DNA of 64,000 nucleotides from Paenibacillus dauci (GTDB taxonomy: Bacteria; Bacillota; Bacilli; Paenibacillales; Paenibacillaceae): assembly GCF_000971985.1 (NCBI RefSeq), contig NZ_KQ040799.1, forward strand, positions 186,001 to 250,000. Reading direction: 5' to 3'. Positions 8,430-16,269 of the stretch are shown in pieces. How positions within the stretch are numbered: the first letter of the stretch is position 1; each line of letters begins with the position of its first letter. Below the pieces are notes generated by a model that saw only the letters and a list, made by a program, of their open reading frames with translations, was not told the DNA's origin and searched no databases. The translations under genes were made by a program, and so were the position numbers.

Positions 8430-10127
8430 ATGTCCAAATCTTTTCTGTCCAGAATCGGTATTCTGCTGATGGCTGTAATACTGATCCTGCCGGCTACCGC
8501 CGGCGCTGCAGCAACCACCAAAGGCGCAGGTGCCGATCTTCGATCCGCACTGGGTCAAGTTCTCGGTGAGCATGCGCTGCTCGCCGTAATCGCCATGCAA
8601 AAAGGAATCGACGGCGCTGCCGATTTTGATCAGGTTGCTGCTTCTCTGAATGCCAATACCGATGATTTGTCTGCTGCAGTCGCTTCCGTATACGGCAATG
8701 AAGCCGGCGCTGCATTCAAAACGATCTGGGCTTCCCATATCGGCTACTTTGTCGATTATGTCAAAGCCACAGCTGCCAAAGACACCGCAGGTCAGCAAAA
8801 AGCCAAAGATGAACTGGCCAAGTATAAAGTTGAGCAGGCCAAATTCTTCGCTGATGCCAACCCTAATCTGCCACAGGCTGCCCTGGAGCAAGGTCTGGAA
8901 GAGCATATCAATATGCTGCTTACCGCCTTTGATGATTATGTAGCCAAAGATTACAACGGCGCTTATCAAATGGCCGACAAAGCCTACAAGCATATGTTCA
9001 TGTTTGGCGATATTCTGAGTGCTGCGATTGTAAAGCAGTTCCCGGACAAATTCACCGGTGACATGTCCAGCATGCCTGCTTCCGATCTGCGTTCTGCTCT
9101 GGGCAACGTACTGGGCGAACACGCAACTCTGGCTGTCTGGGCGATGCAAAAAGGGATTGACGGCGCTCCTGATTTTGAACAAGCAGCCGGACTACTGAAT
9201 CAAAATACCAATGAACTGAGCGCAGCTGTTGCTTCCGTATATGGCGACAAAGCCGGCGAAGCCTTCAAAACCATCTGGGCTTCCCATATCGGCTACTTTG
9301 TCGATTATGTCAAAGCTACAGCAGCCAAAGATACAACTGGACAGCAAAAAGCCAAAGATGAGCTGAAAGAATACAAAGTTGAGCAGGCCAAGTTCTTTGC
9401 TGATGCTAATCCAAATCTGCCACAGGCTGCTCTGGAGCAAGGTTTGGAAGAGCATATCAATATGCTGCTCAAAGCTTTTGATGATTATGTTGGCAAAAAC
9501 TATACTTCCGCTTATGCACAGGAGCGCATGGCTTATGCCCATATGTTCATGTTCGGTAACACACTAAGCGAAGCAATCGTGATGCAGTTCCCTGATAAAT
9601 TTGGTGGAAGTGCTCCGGCAGCTCCAGCTCCGGCTCCAACTCCAGCACAACCGGATCACAGCAATATGCCGGGTATGACTCCAACCCCACCATCGCAACC
9701 TGCTACGGGTGGCGGTGAAGCAGGAACATCCGCTGACTATAACCCAGAGCTGAAAATGCGTATGATCCAGTTTACACTGGGCAGCAAGACGTATATGGTC
9801 AATGGCAAGTCCATGAGCATGGGTATTATGCCTGTTGAGTACATGGGTACAACGTATGTACCGCTGCGTTACCTGGCTAACAATGCCAATATGAAAGTAT
9901 CCTATGACAAAGCCACTTCCACAACATGGCTGGATACAGGTATTCAGCGTTATGAATTCTGGGTGAATTCTAAAGTCTACAAAGTCGACAACATGCGCAA
10001 AGGCATGAACGATATGGTAATCTCCCGAAACGGACACGTACTCGTACCGGTTCGCTGGTTCGCAGACAACTTTGAATGGAACCTGGCATACGATAACGGT
10101 ATGATTACATTGACCAAAACGTATTAA
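8430..10127 (+). CDS. Secreted protein: two histidine-containing helical repeats plus copper-amine-oxidase N-like domain
   Basis: The 565-residue product begins with a signal peptide (cleavage probably after ATAGAA, near residue 27). Two closely similar repeats follow (about 35-217 and 218-391). Each contains LGEHA, WASHIGYFVDYVKA, GLEEHINMLL and HMFMFG, so four histidines recur at fixed places in a predicted all-helical domain. A Pro/Ala linker containing DHSNMPGM leads to a C-terminal copper-amine-oxidase N1-like domain (about 430-565). That domain is near-identical to the whole mature product of the next gene. I start at the ATG at 8430 (AAGGAG upstream) rather than 8328, because this gives a proper signal peptide. 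Metal or heme binding is inferred from the histidines. The function is unknown. Confidence 0.8.
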   Translation: MSKSFLSRIGILLMAVILILPATAGAAATTKGAGADLRSALGQVLGEHALLAVIAMQKGIDGAADFDQVAASLNANTDDLSAAVASVYGNEAGAAFKTIWASHIGYFVDYVKATAAKDTAGQQKAKDELAKYKVEQAKFFADANPNLPQAALEQGLEEHINMLLTAFDDYVAKDYNGAYQMADKAYKHMFMFGDILSAAIVKQFPDKFTGDMSSMPASDLRSALGNVLGEHATLAVWAMQKGIDGAPDFEQAAGLLNQNTNELSAAVASVYGDKAGEAFKTIWASHIGYFVDYVKATAAKDTTGQQKAKDELKEYKVEQAKFFADANPNLPQAALEQGLEEHINMLLKAFDDYVGKNYTSAYAQERMAYAHMFMFGNTLSEAIVMQFPDKFGGSAPAAPAPAPTPAQPDHSNMPGMTPTPPSQPATGGGEAGTSADYNPELKMRMIQFTLGSKTYMVNGKSMSMGIMPVEYMGTTYVPLRYLANNANMKVSYDKATSTTWLDTGIQRYEFWVNSKVYKVDNMRKGMNDMVISRNGHVLVPVRWFADNFEWNLAYDNGMITLTKTY

Positions 10128-10220
10128 TCCGTATTTGCTGGTTTTCACGGATGAGTCAGAGATATCCTTATTCAACATTCATTATCAGACAGCAGGGTGA
10201 TTCTACCCATGTCTATCCCG

Positions 10221-10257
10221 GACTGTGCAGCTGCTATGCAGTTGTACAGTCTTTTTA
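10221..10257 (+). terminator. Terminator after the histidine-repeat gene
   Basis: GACTGTGCAGCTGC pairs with GCAGTTGTACAGTC (14 pairs, two of them G-U) around a TAT loop, followed by TTTTT. Confidence 0.7.
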
Positions 10258-10546
10258 CTGTAATCCATTTCCAGAGACATGGGTCTTCTATAGCAGGAAA
10301 CGCTTGAATTCACCTTTTTTGGTACTATCTGATTAACTACTCTCTAATAGGTTTATACAATACATAGACAGCAAGGTAATTCATTGATCTCCGGGCTCTC
10401 CGCCCTGGCTCCTATATGCAGTCCAGTACGGCTGGCAAAGACCGAAAGATCCACTACATTGACCTCAATCAATGATAGCGCTTTAATTAAAATTCACTCA
10501 TCTAGGTACAGACATAAAAATACAATACACAAAGGAGCAATACACG
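10258..10546 (+). promoter_or_regulatory. Upstream region of the second copper-amine-oxidase-like gene
   Basis: No gene is visible. A possible sigma-A promoter is TTGACC followed after about 18 bases by TTAATT near 10460-10490. It precedes the AAAGGAG ribosome-binding site of the gene at 10547. The hexamers match only in part. Confidence 0.3.
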
Positions 10547-11029
10547 ATGAAAATGAGAAAATTGATCGCACCCGTTCTTGGACTTTCCCTGTTACTGCCA
10601 GCTGCTGGCGCATTCGCTGCAGAAGGTACAACTGCTGATTACAATCCGGAACTGAAAACAAGAGCTATCCAATTCAATATGGGCAGCAAAATGTACATGG
10701 TTAATGGCAAGTCCATGAGCATGAGCATCATGCCTGTTGAATACATGGGTACTACATATGTGCCGCTTCGTTACCTGGCTAACAATGCCAACATGAAAGT
10801 ATCTTATGACAAAGCGACTTCCACAACATGGCTGGATACAGGTATTCAGCGTTATGAATTCTGGGTCAACTCCAAAGTATACAAAGTCGACAACATGCGT
10901 AAAGGCATGAACGATATGGTGATCTCCCGCAACGGACACGTACTCGTACCGGTTCGCTGGTTCGCAGACAACTTCGAATGGGATCTGATGTATGACAAAG
11001 GTATGATCACTCTTACCAAAACATACTAA
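10547..11029 (+). CDS. Secreted copper-amine-oxidase N-like domain protein
   Basis: The 160-residue protein consists of a signal peptide (cleavage after GAFA, about residue 25) and a single domain of about 135 residues related to the copper amine oxidase N-terminal (stalk) domain. It has the typical TTYVPLRYLA and LVPVRWFADNFEW segments. The mature part is almost the same as the C-terminal domain of the preceding gene at protein and DNA level. No catalytic amine oxidase domain is present, so this is not an oxidase. Such domains in Paenibacillus are cell-surface or secreted modules of unproven function. AAAGGAG lies 9 bases before the ATG. Confidence 0.85.
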   Translation: MKMRKLIAPVLGLSLLLPAAGAFAAEGTTADYNPELKTRAIQFNMGSKMYMVNGKSMSMSIMPVEYMGTTYVPLRYLANNANMKVSYDKATSTTWLDTGIQRYEFWVNSKVYKVDNMRKGMNDMVISRNGHVLVPVRWFADNFEWDLMYDKGMITLTKTY

Positions 11030-11095
11030 GCCGGTTGATTTTCATCTTATAATACACGCGCTGCGGATAGATTGAATGATCTTCCCAGCTCTCTC

Positions 11096-11130
11096 GCCCT
11101 GACTGCTTTATAGCGGTCAGGGCTTTTAAT
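11096..11130 (+). terminator. Terminator of the second copper-amine-oxidase-like gene
   Basis: GCCCTGACTGC and GCGGTCAGGGC form an 11-bp stem with one G-T pair and a 6-base loop, followed by TTTTAATTT. The tandem repeat begins 6 bases downstream. Confidence 0.75.
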
Positions 11131-11135
11131 TTCTG

Positions 11136-11266
11136 TCCACACTTCCACACTTCCACACTTCCACACTTCCACACTTCCACACTTCCACACTTCCACACTT
11201 CCACACTTCCACACTTCCACACTTCCACACTTCCACACTTCCACACTTCCACACTTCCACACTTCC
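11136..11266. repeat. 8-bp tandem repeat, 15 full units plus partial ends
   Basis: The unit ACTTCCAC repeats without interruption from 11141 to 11260 (15 copies), flanked by partial units (TCCAC before, ACTTCC after). Because 8 is not a multiple of 3, all three frames read through it as the same 8-residue periodic peptide (KCGSVEVW on the minus strand). It lies between a terminator and the next secreted-protein gene, about 215 bases upstream of that start. Perfect short repeats of this length are prone to change in copy number by slippage. Confidence 0.95.
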
Positions 11267-11481
11267 TTAACAAGGATAAAAAAATCTGTATACAATAGTC
11301 ACATTATAAATAGAAAAAGTTTACATTTTTGTATCTATTTATTACACATTCTGATTAAGCGCTCTACACCCTGTTTATTTATTAATGATTACTCAAGTAA
11401 GCGTTCTATTTTTCCTATTTTCCATGCCGCCGCTGTTTCCGATGCTTTTCCAATCTCGTGATTTGAAAAGGAGCTGTGCAT

Positions 11482-11964
11482 ATGAAATCAAGAAAATGGA
11501 TCGTCCCTGTTTTATCGCTTTCCCTGCTTTTTCCTGCCGCCAACGGCTTTGCTGCCGAGACGACGGCTGACCAGAATCCGGAGCTGGAGACCAAAGTTAT
11601 CCAATTTACCATTGGCAGTGATCGATATATGGTTAATGGATTGTTCGAAGCAGTAGATACCCAAGCGACCGTGTACAACAATGTCGCTTATATCCCTCTG
11701 CGCGATCTGGCTGACAGTATGGATGGTGCTACAGTATCCTACGATGCTGCAACAGGTACAACCTGGCTGGATACAGGACTTGCTCGTTATGAATTCTGGG
11801 ATAACAGCAGCCGTTACAGAGTAGACAATATGGAGATGCGTGCAGATGCGCCTATCCTGTCCAGAGAAGGTCATGTATTGATTCCTGCTTCATGGGTAGC
11901 AGATACACTGGATTGGACACTGGTATATGAAAATGGACTGATAACACTCTACAAACGCTATTAA
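11482..11964 (+). CDS. Secreted copper-amine-oxidase N-like domain protein (diverged third paralogue)
   Basis: The 160-residue protein has a signal peptide (cleavage after NGFA, about 25) and one copper-amine-oxidase N-like domain with NVAYIPLRDLADSM, TTWLDTGLARYEFW and LIPASWVADTLDWTLVYENG. It aligns over its full length with the product at 10547-11029 but is clearly more diverged, with MVNGLFEAVD in place of MVNGKSMSM. The ATG at 11482 is preferred over the GTG at 11476 because the AAAAGGAG ribosome-binding site ends 8 bases before it. The 8-bp tandem repeat upstream could influence its promoter spacing. Function unknown. Confidence 0.85.
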   Translation: MKSRKWIVPVLSLSLLFPAANGFAAETTADQNPELETKVIQFTIGSDRYMVNGLFEAVDTQATVYNNVAYIPLRDLADSMDGATVSYDAATGTTWLDTGLARYEFWDNSSRYRVDNMEMRADAPILSREGHVLIPASWVADTLDWTLVYENGLITLYKRY

Positions 11965-12051
11965 AATTCGTTTTGATGGATGTTTGTCATTCTGTACAGA
12001 TACAGTATTTGAGGAAAAATATTGTGAATTTTATTCCGATATATCGATTGA

Positions 12052-12088
12052 ACAGGTACTTTCCTGTAGAGAAGTACCTGTTTTTTTA
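12052..12088 (+). terminator. Terminator after the third copper-amine-oxidase-like gene
   Basis: ACAGGTACTT pairs with AAGTACCTG around a purine-rich loop, followed by seven T residues. Confidence 0.8.
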
Positions 12089-12883
12089 TACGCAAACTAG
12101 ATTATTTATTTAATAATACAGGTTATACTGTAATAATTTGACTTTATATTTGGTCTATGTTACGATAGAAGAGTTGTTTTTAACCCTCGGTTTTATCCTT
12201 CGCAAATTTTTCCGGGTGCTGCCGGAATCATCCCAAATTTCTTTTTATTCCAAACTCATTTGAAATTTGACGATCTGATTCACACTGGCGCGGTCATCGG
12301 AGCCGCAAGGACAGAAGAGAGGTAGGGCTTTTGTTGTTTTGGATTCAACGTGTTCAGACATAGACTATTCCATGTATGTCCCGTCTGTATACACCAAGCA
12401 AGCGAACCAAAACCGTCCCCGTCTACACATTTCACATTCACCGCACACGGGGTTACGGGTTAATAATAGCTGCAGTTAAGCAGCCATATGGATACCGGAG
12501 AGCAGGATTACGCAGCCTGACTCTGTAACTAAAGCAGTACATTTTGCACCCCACGGCATACCAATATGCCATTTTGCAAAATCCGGAAACATCAATTACA
12601 CACATTGTTGAGCATGAAGCAATTCACATATGGCTCGTAGGCTGTATCACGGCTTATGGCATTTCAAGTAAATCAAACATAAGACGCAACACCACAGATC
12701 TCCGGCAGGACGACCCAACAGGTTGTCTTCCGGAGATCGTCCAATTTATAGGGGTATTTTTCCTCTACCATCTCCTCCTATCCCCTCCCTTCTCCTATTT
12801 TCCACATTGTATCCGCTCTACACTATCTGTTACATTCAAATAGATTATGTTATAGACCATTAGATACAGAGGTGAACTGCATC
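12089..12883. other. Long intergenic region upstream of the VanR-like gene
   Basis: No credible gene is seen in about 800 bp. The stretch holds a 42-base hairpin (listed separately) and, close to the downstream gene, a possible promoter: GTTACA at 12829-12834, a 16-base spacer and TATAGA at 12851-12856. The block near 12290-12340 has a few bases reminiscent of a riboswitch but no class I could confirm. Confidence 0.35.
12697..12738 (+). other. Long hairpin in the VanR-like upstream region
   Basis: GATCTCCGG and CCGGAGATC form a perfect 9-bp outer stem. Inside, GACGACC and GGTTGTC extend it by seven pairs (one G-U) around a CAACA loop. There is no T run on either side, so it is not a standard terminator. 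It lies about 145 bases upstream of the response regulator gene and upstream of the candidate promoter, so it may belong to a separate transcript. Confidence 0.5.
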
Positions 12884-13579
12884 ATGAAGCGAATTACGAT
12901 CCTGATTGCGGATGATGAAGCAGAGATCGCCGATCTGGTTGCTCTGCATTTGCAAAAAGAAGGGTACCACACGGTCAAAGTATTGGACGGTCAATCGGCA
13001 CTGCATGCGGTTCAGACGCAGCCCATTGATTTGGCGGTACTGGATATTATGATGCCAGGTATGGACGGCTACGAAGTGACCCGCAAAATACGGGAACAGC
13101 ATCATATGCCGATTATTTTCCTTAGTGCCAAAACGTCCGATATGGACAAGATCACAGGGCTTATTACCGGAGCTGACGATTATATGACCAAACCATTCAA
13201 TCCCATGGAGCTGGTCGCGCGCGTGAATTCCCAATTGCGGCGCTCTCTACAGTTCAACCAGTCTGCTCCCGCGCAGCGTGCCATCCTGGAAAAAGGCGGA
13301 TTGGTGATTATGCCGGATCAGCACAGCGTAACGCTCTATGGCAAATCACTGGAGCTTACGCCCAAGGAATTCGATATTCTGTATCTGCTCGCCAGTCACA
13401 GCAAGCAGGTATTCAGTGCAGAAAGTATTTTTGAGCAGGTCTGGGGAGAAGCTTATTACGAGGGCGGCAATACCGTCATGGTCCATATACGTACTCTGCG
13501 CAAAAAACTCGGAGAAGATCTGGATAAGAACAAATTTATCAAAACGATCTGGGGTGTGGGGTATACGTTCAATGACTAA
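12884..13579 (+). CDS. VanR-like OmpR/PhoB-family response regulator
   Basis: The 231-residue protein has an N-terminal receiver domain (ADDEAEIADLV, phosphoacceptor in LAVLDIMMPG, KPFNPMELVARV) and a C-terminal winged helix (LTPKEFDILYLL through KTIWGVGYTF). Its sequence pattern, including EIADLV and KITGLITGADDYMTKPF, is close to VanR of glycopeptide-resistance operons. AGAGGTG precedes the ATG at 12884; a GTG at 12872 overlaps that site and is less likely. It overlaps the kinase gene by 8 bases. The VanY and VanZ genes beyond the transposon suggest it originally controlled cell-wall functions. No vanHAX ligase genes are present here. Confidence 0.85.
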   Translation: MKRITILIADDEAEIADLVALHLQKEGYHTVKVLDGQSALHAVQTQPIDLAVLDIMMPGMDGYEVTRKIREQHHMPIIFLSAKTSDMDKITGLITGADDYMTKPFNPMELVARVNSQLRRSLQFNQSAPAQRAILEKGGLVIMPDQHSVTLYGKSLELTPKEFDILYLLASHSKQVFSAESIFEQVWGEAYYEGGNTVMVHIRTLRKKLGEDLDKNKFIKTIWGVGYTFND

Positions 13580-14660
13580 ACGAAGAAGCTTCCGCACAAC
13601 CATGATTCTGCTGCTTGGTCTGAGCATGCTCGCTTCCGGCGCCATTACATATGGTGTATACAAACTGATGCAGGCCTATTATTCGGGCGTACGAGCGGAA
13701 GATCCGCTTGCCCAATACCGCCATTTCATGCGCAATATCGGAGATATTTATTTTTTTCTGTTGCTGTTTATACCGCTCGCTATTTTGTTTTTCTTCTGGT
13801 TTACCAAGCCGTATGCAGCGTATTTCCGCGATATTTCTGCAGGGATCAGCCATTTGGCGAATGGAGATTTTCAGCATCGGGTGCAGATTTCATCCAGGGA
13901 TGAGCTGGGGATGATCGCCGAGGATGTAAATTTGGCAAGTGAGAAGCTGCAGCAAGCGATCGAACGTGGCGATTTTGCCGAGAGCAGCAAGGATCAGCTG
14001 GTTGTGAATCTGGCGCATGATCTGCGAACACCGTTAACCTCGGTACTCGGTTATCTCGATTTGCTGATGAAGGATGATCAGCTGACTGATGAGCAGGTAC
14101 GGCATTTCACTTCGATCGCTTTTACCAAATCCCGGCGGCTTGAGAAGCTAATTGACAATTTGTTTGAAATGACGCGTATGAATTATGGGATGCTGCCTCT
14201 TCAAAAATCCCGGCTGAATCTGAGTGAACTGCTGAAGCAGATGAATGAAGAACTGTATCCTGTATTCGAGAAAAACCACCTCGTTACCCGGCTTACACTG
14301 GATAATGAGCTGGTTGTCTCCGGTGATGGTGAACTGCTGGCACGTGTATTTGAGAATTTGTTGATGAACGCTTCACGTCATGGCAAAGACGGGGTATACG
14401 TTGATATTCATGGCTTCCGTGAAGCCGGTCAGGTCGTTATTCGTGTGATTAATTATGGTGGCTATATTCATCCCGAGGATCTGCCATATATCTTTGATAT
14501 GTATTATACGGCAGATCGTGCACGTACTCCGCAAGAAGGCGGAACAGGTCTGGGACTGTTTATCGCCCGGAATATTGTAGAACAGCATGACGGTACCATC
14601 TCGGTCCAAAGCGATATTGTACAAACCATGTTTGAAGTGCGCCTTCCTCTGCTGGCGTGA
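13572..14660 (+). CDS. VanS-like sensor histidine kinase
   Basis: The 362-residue protein has two transmembrane helices (about 10-30 and 55-80) with a very short external loop, a HAMP-like region (about 85-135), a dimerisation/phosphoacceptor box (LVVNLAHDLRTPLTSVLGYL) and an ATPase domain (ARVFENLLMNASRHG, GGTGLGLFIARNIVEQHDG). The HisKA region matches the VanS subgroup (YLDLL, RRLEKLIDNLFEMTRMN). The ATG at 13572 overlaps the stop of the regulator gene, so an upstream extension in this frame is a shadow. Immediately downstream the base composition shifts and the mobile element begins. Confidence 0.9.
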   Translation: MTKRRSFRTTMILLLGLSMLASGAITYGVYKLMQAYYSGVRAEDPLAQYRHFMRNIGDIYFFLLLFIPLAILFFFWFTKPYAAYFRDISAGISHLANGDFQHRVQISSRDELGMIAEDVNLASEKLQQAIERGDFAESSKDQLVVNLAHDLRTPLTSVLGYLDLLMKDDQLTDEQVRHFTSIAFTKSRRLEKLIDNLFEMTRMNYGMLPLQKSRLNLSELLKQMNEELYPVFEKNHLVTRLTLDNELVVSGDGELLARVFENLLMNASRHGKDGVYVDIHGFREAGQVVIRVINYGGYIHPEDLPYIFDMYYTADRARTPQEGGTGLGLFIARNIVEQHDGTISVQSDIVQTMFEVRLPLLA

Positions 14661-14709
14661 ATAAACGACCAAATTTAAGAAAAACTTTAGAAATGCCCCA
14701 CTTTTTATG

Positions 14710-14721
14710 ATTATCAAGACT
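14710..14721 (+). repeat. Left copy of the 12-bp inverted repeat at the transposon ends
   Basis: ATTATCAAGACT lies 50 bases after the stop of the VanS-like gene. Its exact reverse complement is at 27335-27346, 55 bases before the VanY-like start codon. Symmetry about the element suggests a recombinase-binding site near each end. Confidence 0.6.
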
Positions 14722-14847
14722 TACTTTGAAAAAACCTTTAAATAACAAGAATAAATCATTGAATACATAAATGTATTGATAGAGCGTTGTCTCTTTTAAG
14801 AAGTTGTGATTAAGAAAAAGCATAGTGAAAGGCGCTAAACCCGTTTT

Positions 14848-15366
14848 CTACTCTAACAATTTTTCCATAATCATGACATCAATCATTTGTCCGTCTAATA
14901 TGCCCTGCTTTTCAAAGGTACCGACTGTGCGGTAACCGTGTTTTTGATATAGCTGCTGCCCAGCTGTGTTAAAAGGAAAAGTAAACAGGACAATTTTATA
15001 GAATTGCTGTAATTTGGCTGATGCTTCCAAGGCAGAAAGCAATTGGCTTCCTATACCCTTCCCTCTACAATCTCGAGCAATATAAATAGATAAGTCAGCT
15101 ACACCATCGTAAGCACAGCGCTGTGAATACGGGTTTAGAGAAGCCCATCCAGCCATTTTTTCTTGCTGATAGGCGACTAAAACAGTATAACGATCCTGAT
15201 GGCTCTTAAACCAATTTTCCATATAGTGTTGATCTTTGGCTTCTGATTCCAGCGTAGCGATACGATCTTCGATTCCTTGATTATAGATCTGCCGAATAGC
15301 CGGGAGATCTTCTTTCTGTGCGGACCGAATGAGAAGAGACGGAGTAGACGAAGTAAAATTGACCAT
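14848..15366 (-). CDS. arsN1: Arsinothricin N-acetyltransferase-like GNAT protein (ArsN1 family)
   Basis: The 172-residue GNAT-fold acetyltransferase starts with LLIRSAQKEDLPAIRQIYNQGIEDRIATLE. The IYNQGIEDRIATLE segment is characteristic of ArsN1, which acetylates the amino group of the arsenical antibiotic arsinothricin and is related to phosphinothricin acetyltransferases. The acetyl-CoA loop is DCRGKGIGSQLLSALE, and the C-terminal half keeps QQLYQKHGYRTVGTFEKQG. The ATG at 15366 follows GGAGG by about 9 bases; the GTG at 15381 overlaps that site. It lies 21 bases after arsM in the same direction, so the two are co-transcribed. Confidence 0.8.
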   Translation of the reverse strand: MVNFTSSTPSLLIRSAQKEDLPAIRQIYNQGIEDRIATLESEAKDQHYMENWFKSHQDRYTVLVAYQQEKMAGWASLNPYSQRCAYDGVADLSIYIARDCRGKGIGSQLLSALEASAKLQQFYKIVLFTFPFNTAGQQLYQKHGYRTVGTFEKQGILDGQMIDVMIMEKLLE

Positions 15367-15387
15367 TGGTATGTCCTCCACCTTTCT

Positions 15388-16188
15388 TTATGGTTTCACT
15401 GCTTGTATAACAGCAGATACGATGTAATCCTCAATATTAGCTTCAGGCAGCCAGTCTTTCAAAAATTCTCGAGATTCTTCTTTGGGGTCAATCCGGATTT
15501 GAGTAAAACCACTTTGTTCCAGCATTAGGGTTAATTCTTGCATGGAAGAAGCTCCAGATATACAGCCGCTGTACAACTCTTTTAAATCATTTTTAATAGC
15601 CGGTGGCAATTCCGCGGTAGTTACGATATCAGAGATGGCGAGACGACCACCCGAGCGAAGTACACGGTAAGCTTCATGAAAAACCTGACTTTTGGCGGGA
15701 GAGAGATTGATTACACAATTCGAAATAATGACATCTGCCGTCTCATTAGCCACGGGTAGGTGTTCAATTTCTCCAAGACGAAAATCGACAATGGTATTTT
15801 GAGCCTTTTCTGCGTTAGAGCGAGCTTTGGTGATCATAGCAGGTGTCATATCCACACCAACGACTTTTCCCTTTGTCCCTACCTGCCGAGCAGCAAGAAA
15901 GCAGTCAAAGCCGGCACCGCTTCCCAGATCCAGTACAGTTTCACCTGGTTGCAAACTAGCAATTGCTTGCGGATTGCCGCATCCGAGTCCTAAATTGGCT
16001 CCTTCGGGAACAGCTTGTAGTTCCTCGGCAGAGTATCCTAGTTTTGCCGATACACTAGTTACATCTTTAATAGGGTCATAAGAAGAATTAGTCTGACAGC
16101 AGGAAGTTGGCTCTACAGTTTGTAAGGCAATTTCTTCATATCGTTCCCGCACATAGTTGCGAATCTCATTAGGGTTAGTATGTGTCAT
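15388..16188 (-). CDS. arsM: Arsenite S-adenosylmethionine methyltransferase
   Basis: The 266-residue class I methyltransferase has the SAM motif VLDLGSGAGFDCFLAARQVG and the arsenite-binding cysteines in the expected contexts: an N-terminal CC pair (about 30), SNCVINLSP (about 155-165) and YSGCISGA (about 205-215). ArsM methylates As(III) to mono-, di- and trimethyl species that can leave the cell. AAAGGAG precedes the ATG. The TTGC-N5-GCAA site at 16241-16253, about 53 bases upstream, may be the operator for the adjacent MarR protein. Confidence 0.9.
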   Translation of the reverse strand: MTHTNPNEIRNYVRERYEEIALQTVEPTSCCQTNSSYDPIKDVTSVSAKLGYSAEELQAVPEGANLGLGCGNPQAIASLQPGETVLDLGSGAGFDCFLAARQVGTKGKVVGVDMTPAMITKARSNAEKAQNTIVDFRLGEIEHLPVANETADVIISNCVINLSPAKSQVFHEAYRVLRSGGRLAISDIVTTAELPPAIKNDLKELYSGCISGASSMQELTLMLEQSGFTQIRIDPKEESREFLKDWLPEANIEDYIVSAVIQAVKP

Positions 16189-16224
16189 TTAAATCGCTCC
16201 TTTGAAGATTGGATATTCAAAATT

Positions 16225-16269
16225 AAAGCAGCTTTTTTATTTGCAAAAAGCAATTAAAAAAGCTGCTTT
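16225..16269. terminator. Hairpin terminator between marR and arsM
   Basis: A perfect 15-bp inverted repeat (AAAGCAGCTTTTTTA and its complement) encloses a 15-base loop. It overlaps the last codons of the MarR gene. On the minus strand it could terminate marR. Its loop contains a TTGC-N5-GCAA palindrome like the one in the marR/arsR intergenic region. Confidence 0.55.

Noticed and set aside
11136-11266. Possible CRISPR array
   Set aside because: The unit is 8 bp with no spacers and no cas genes nearby; it is a simple tandem repeat.
11013-11295. Two overlapping minus-strand ORFs encoding a periodic KCGSVEVW peptide
   Set aside because: They are produced by the 8-bp tandem repeat, which is open in every frame. 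There is no ribosome-binding site and no sequence outside the repeat that looks coding.
12285-12335. Possible cyclic di-AMP (ydaO) riboswitch, because of AGAGGTAGGGCT
   Set aside because: The other conserved segments of that aptamer are missing and no terminator or suitable target gene follows.
13338-13571. N-terminal extension of the VanS-like kinase within the regulator gene
   Set aside because: The extension is out of frame with the VanR-like coding sequence it overlaps. The ATG at 13572 gives the expected kinase N-terminus.
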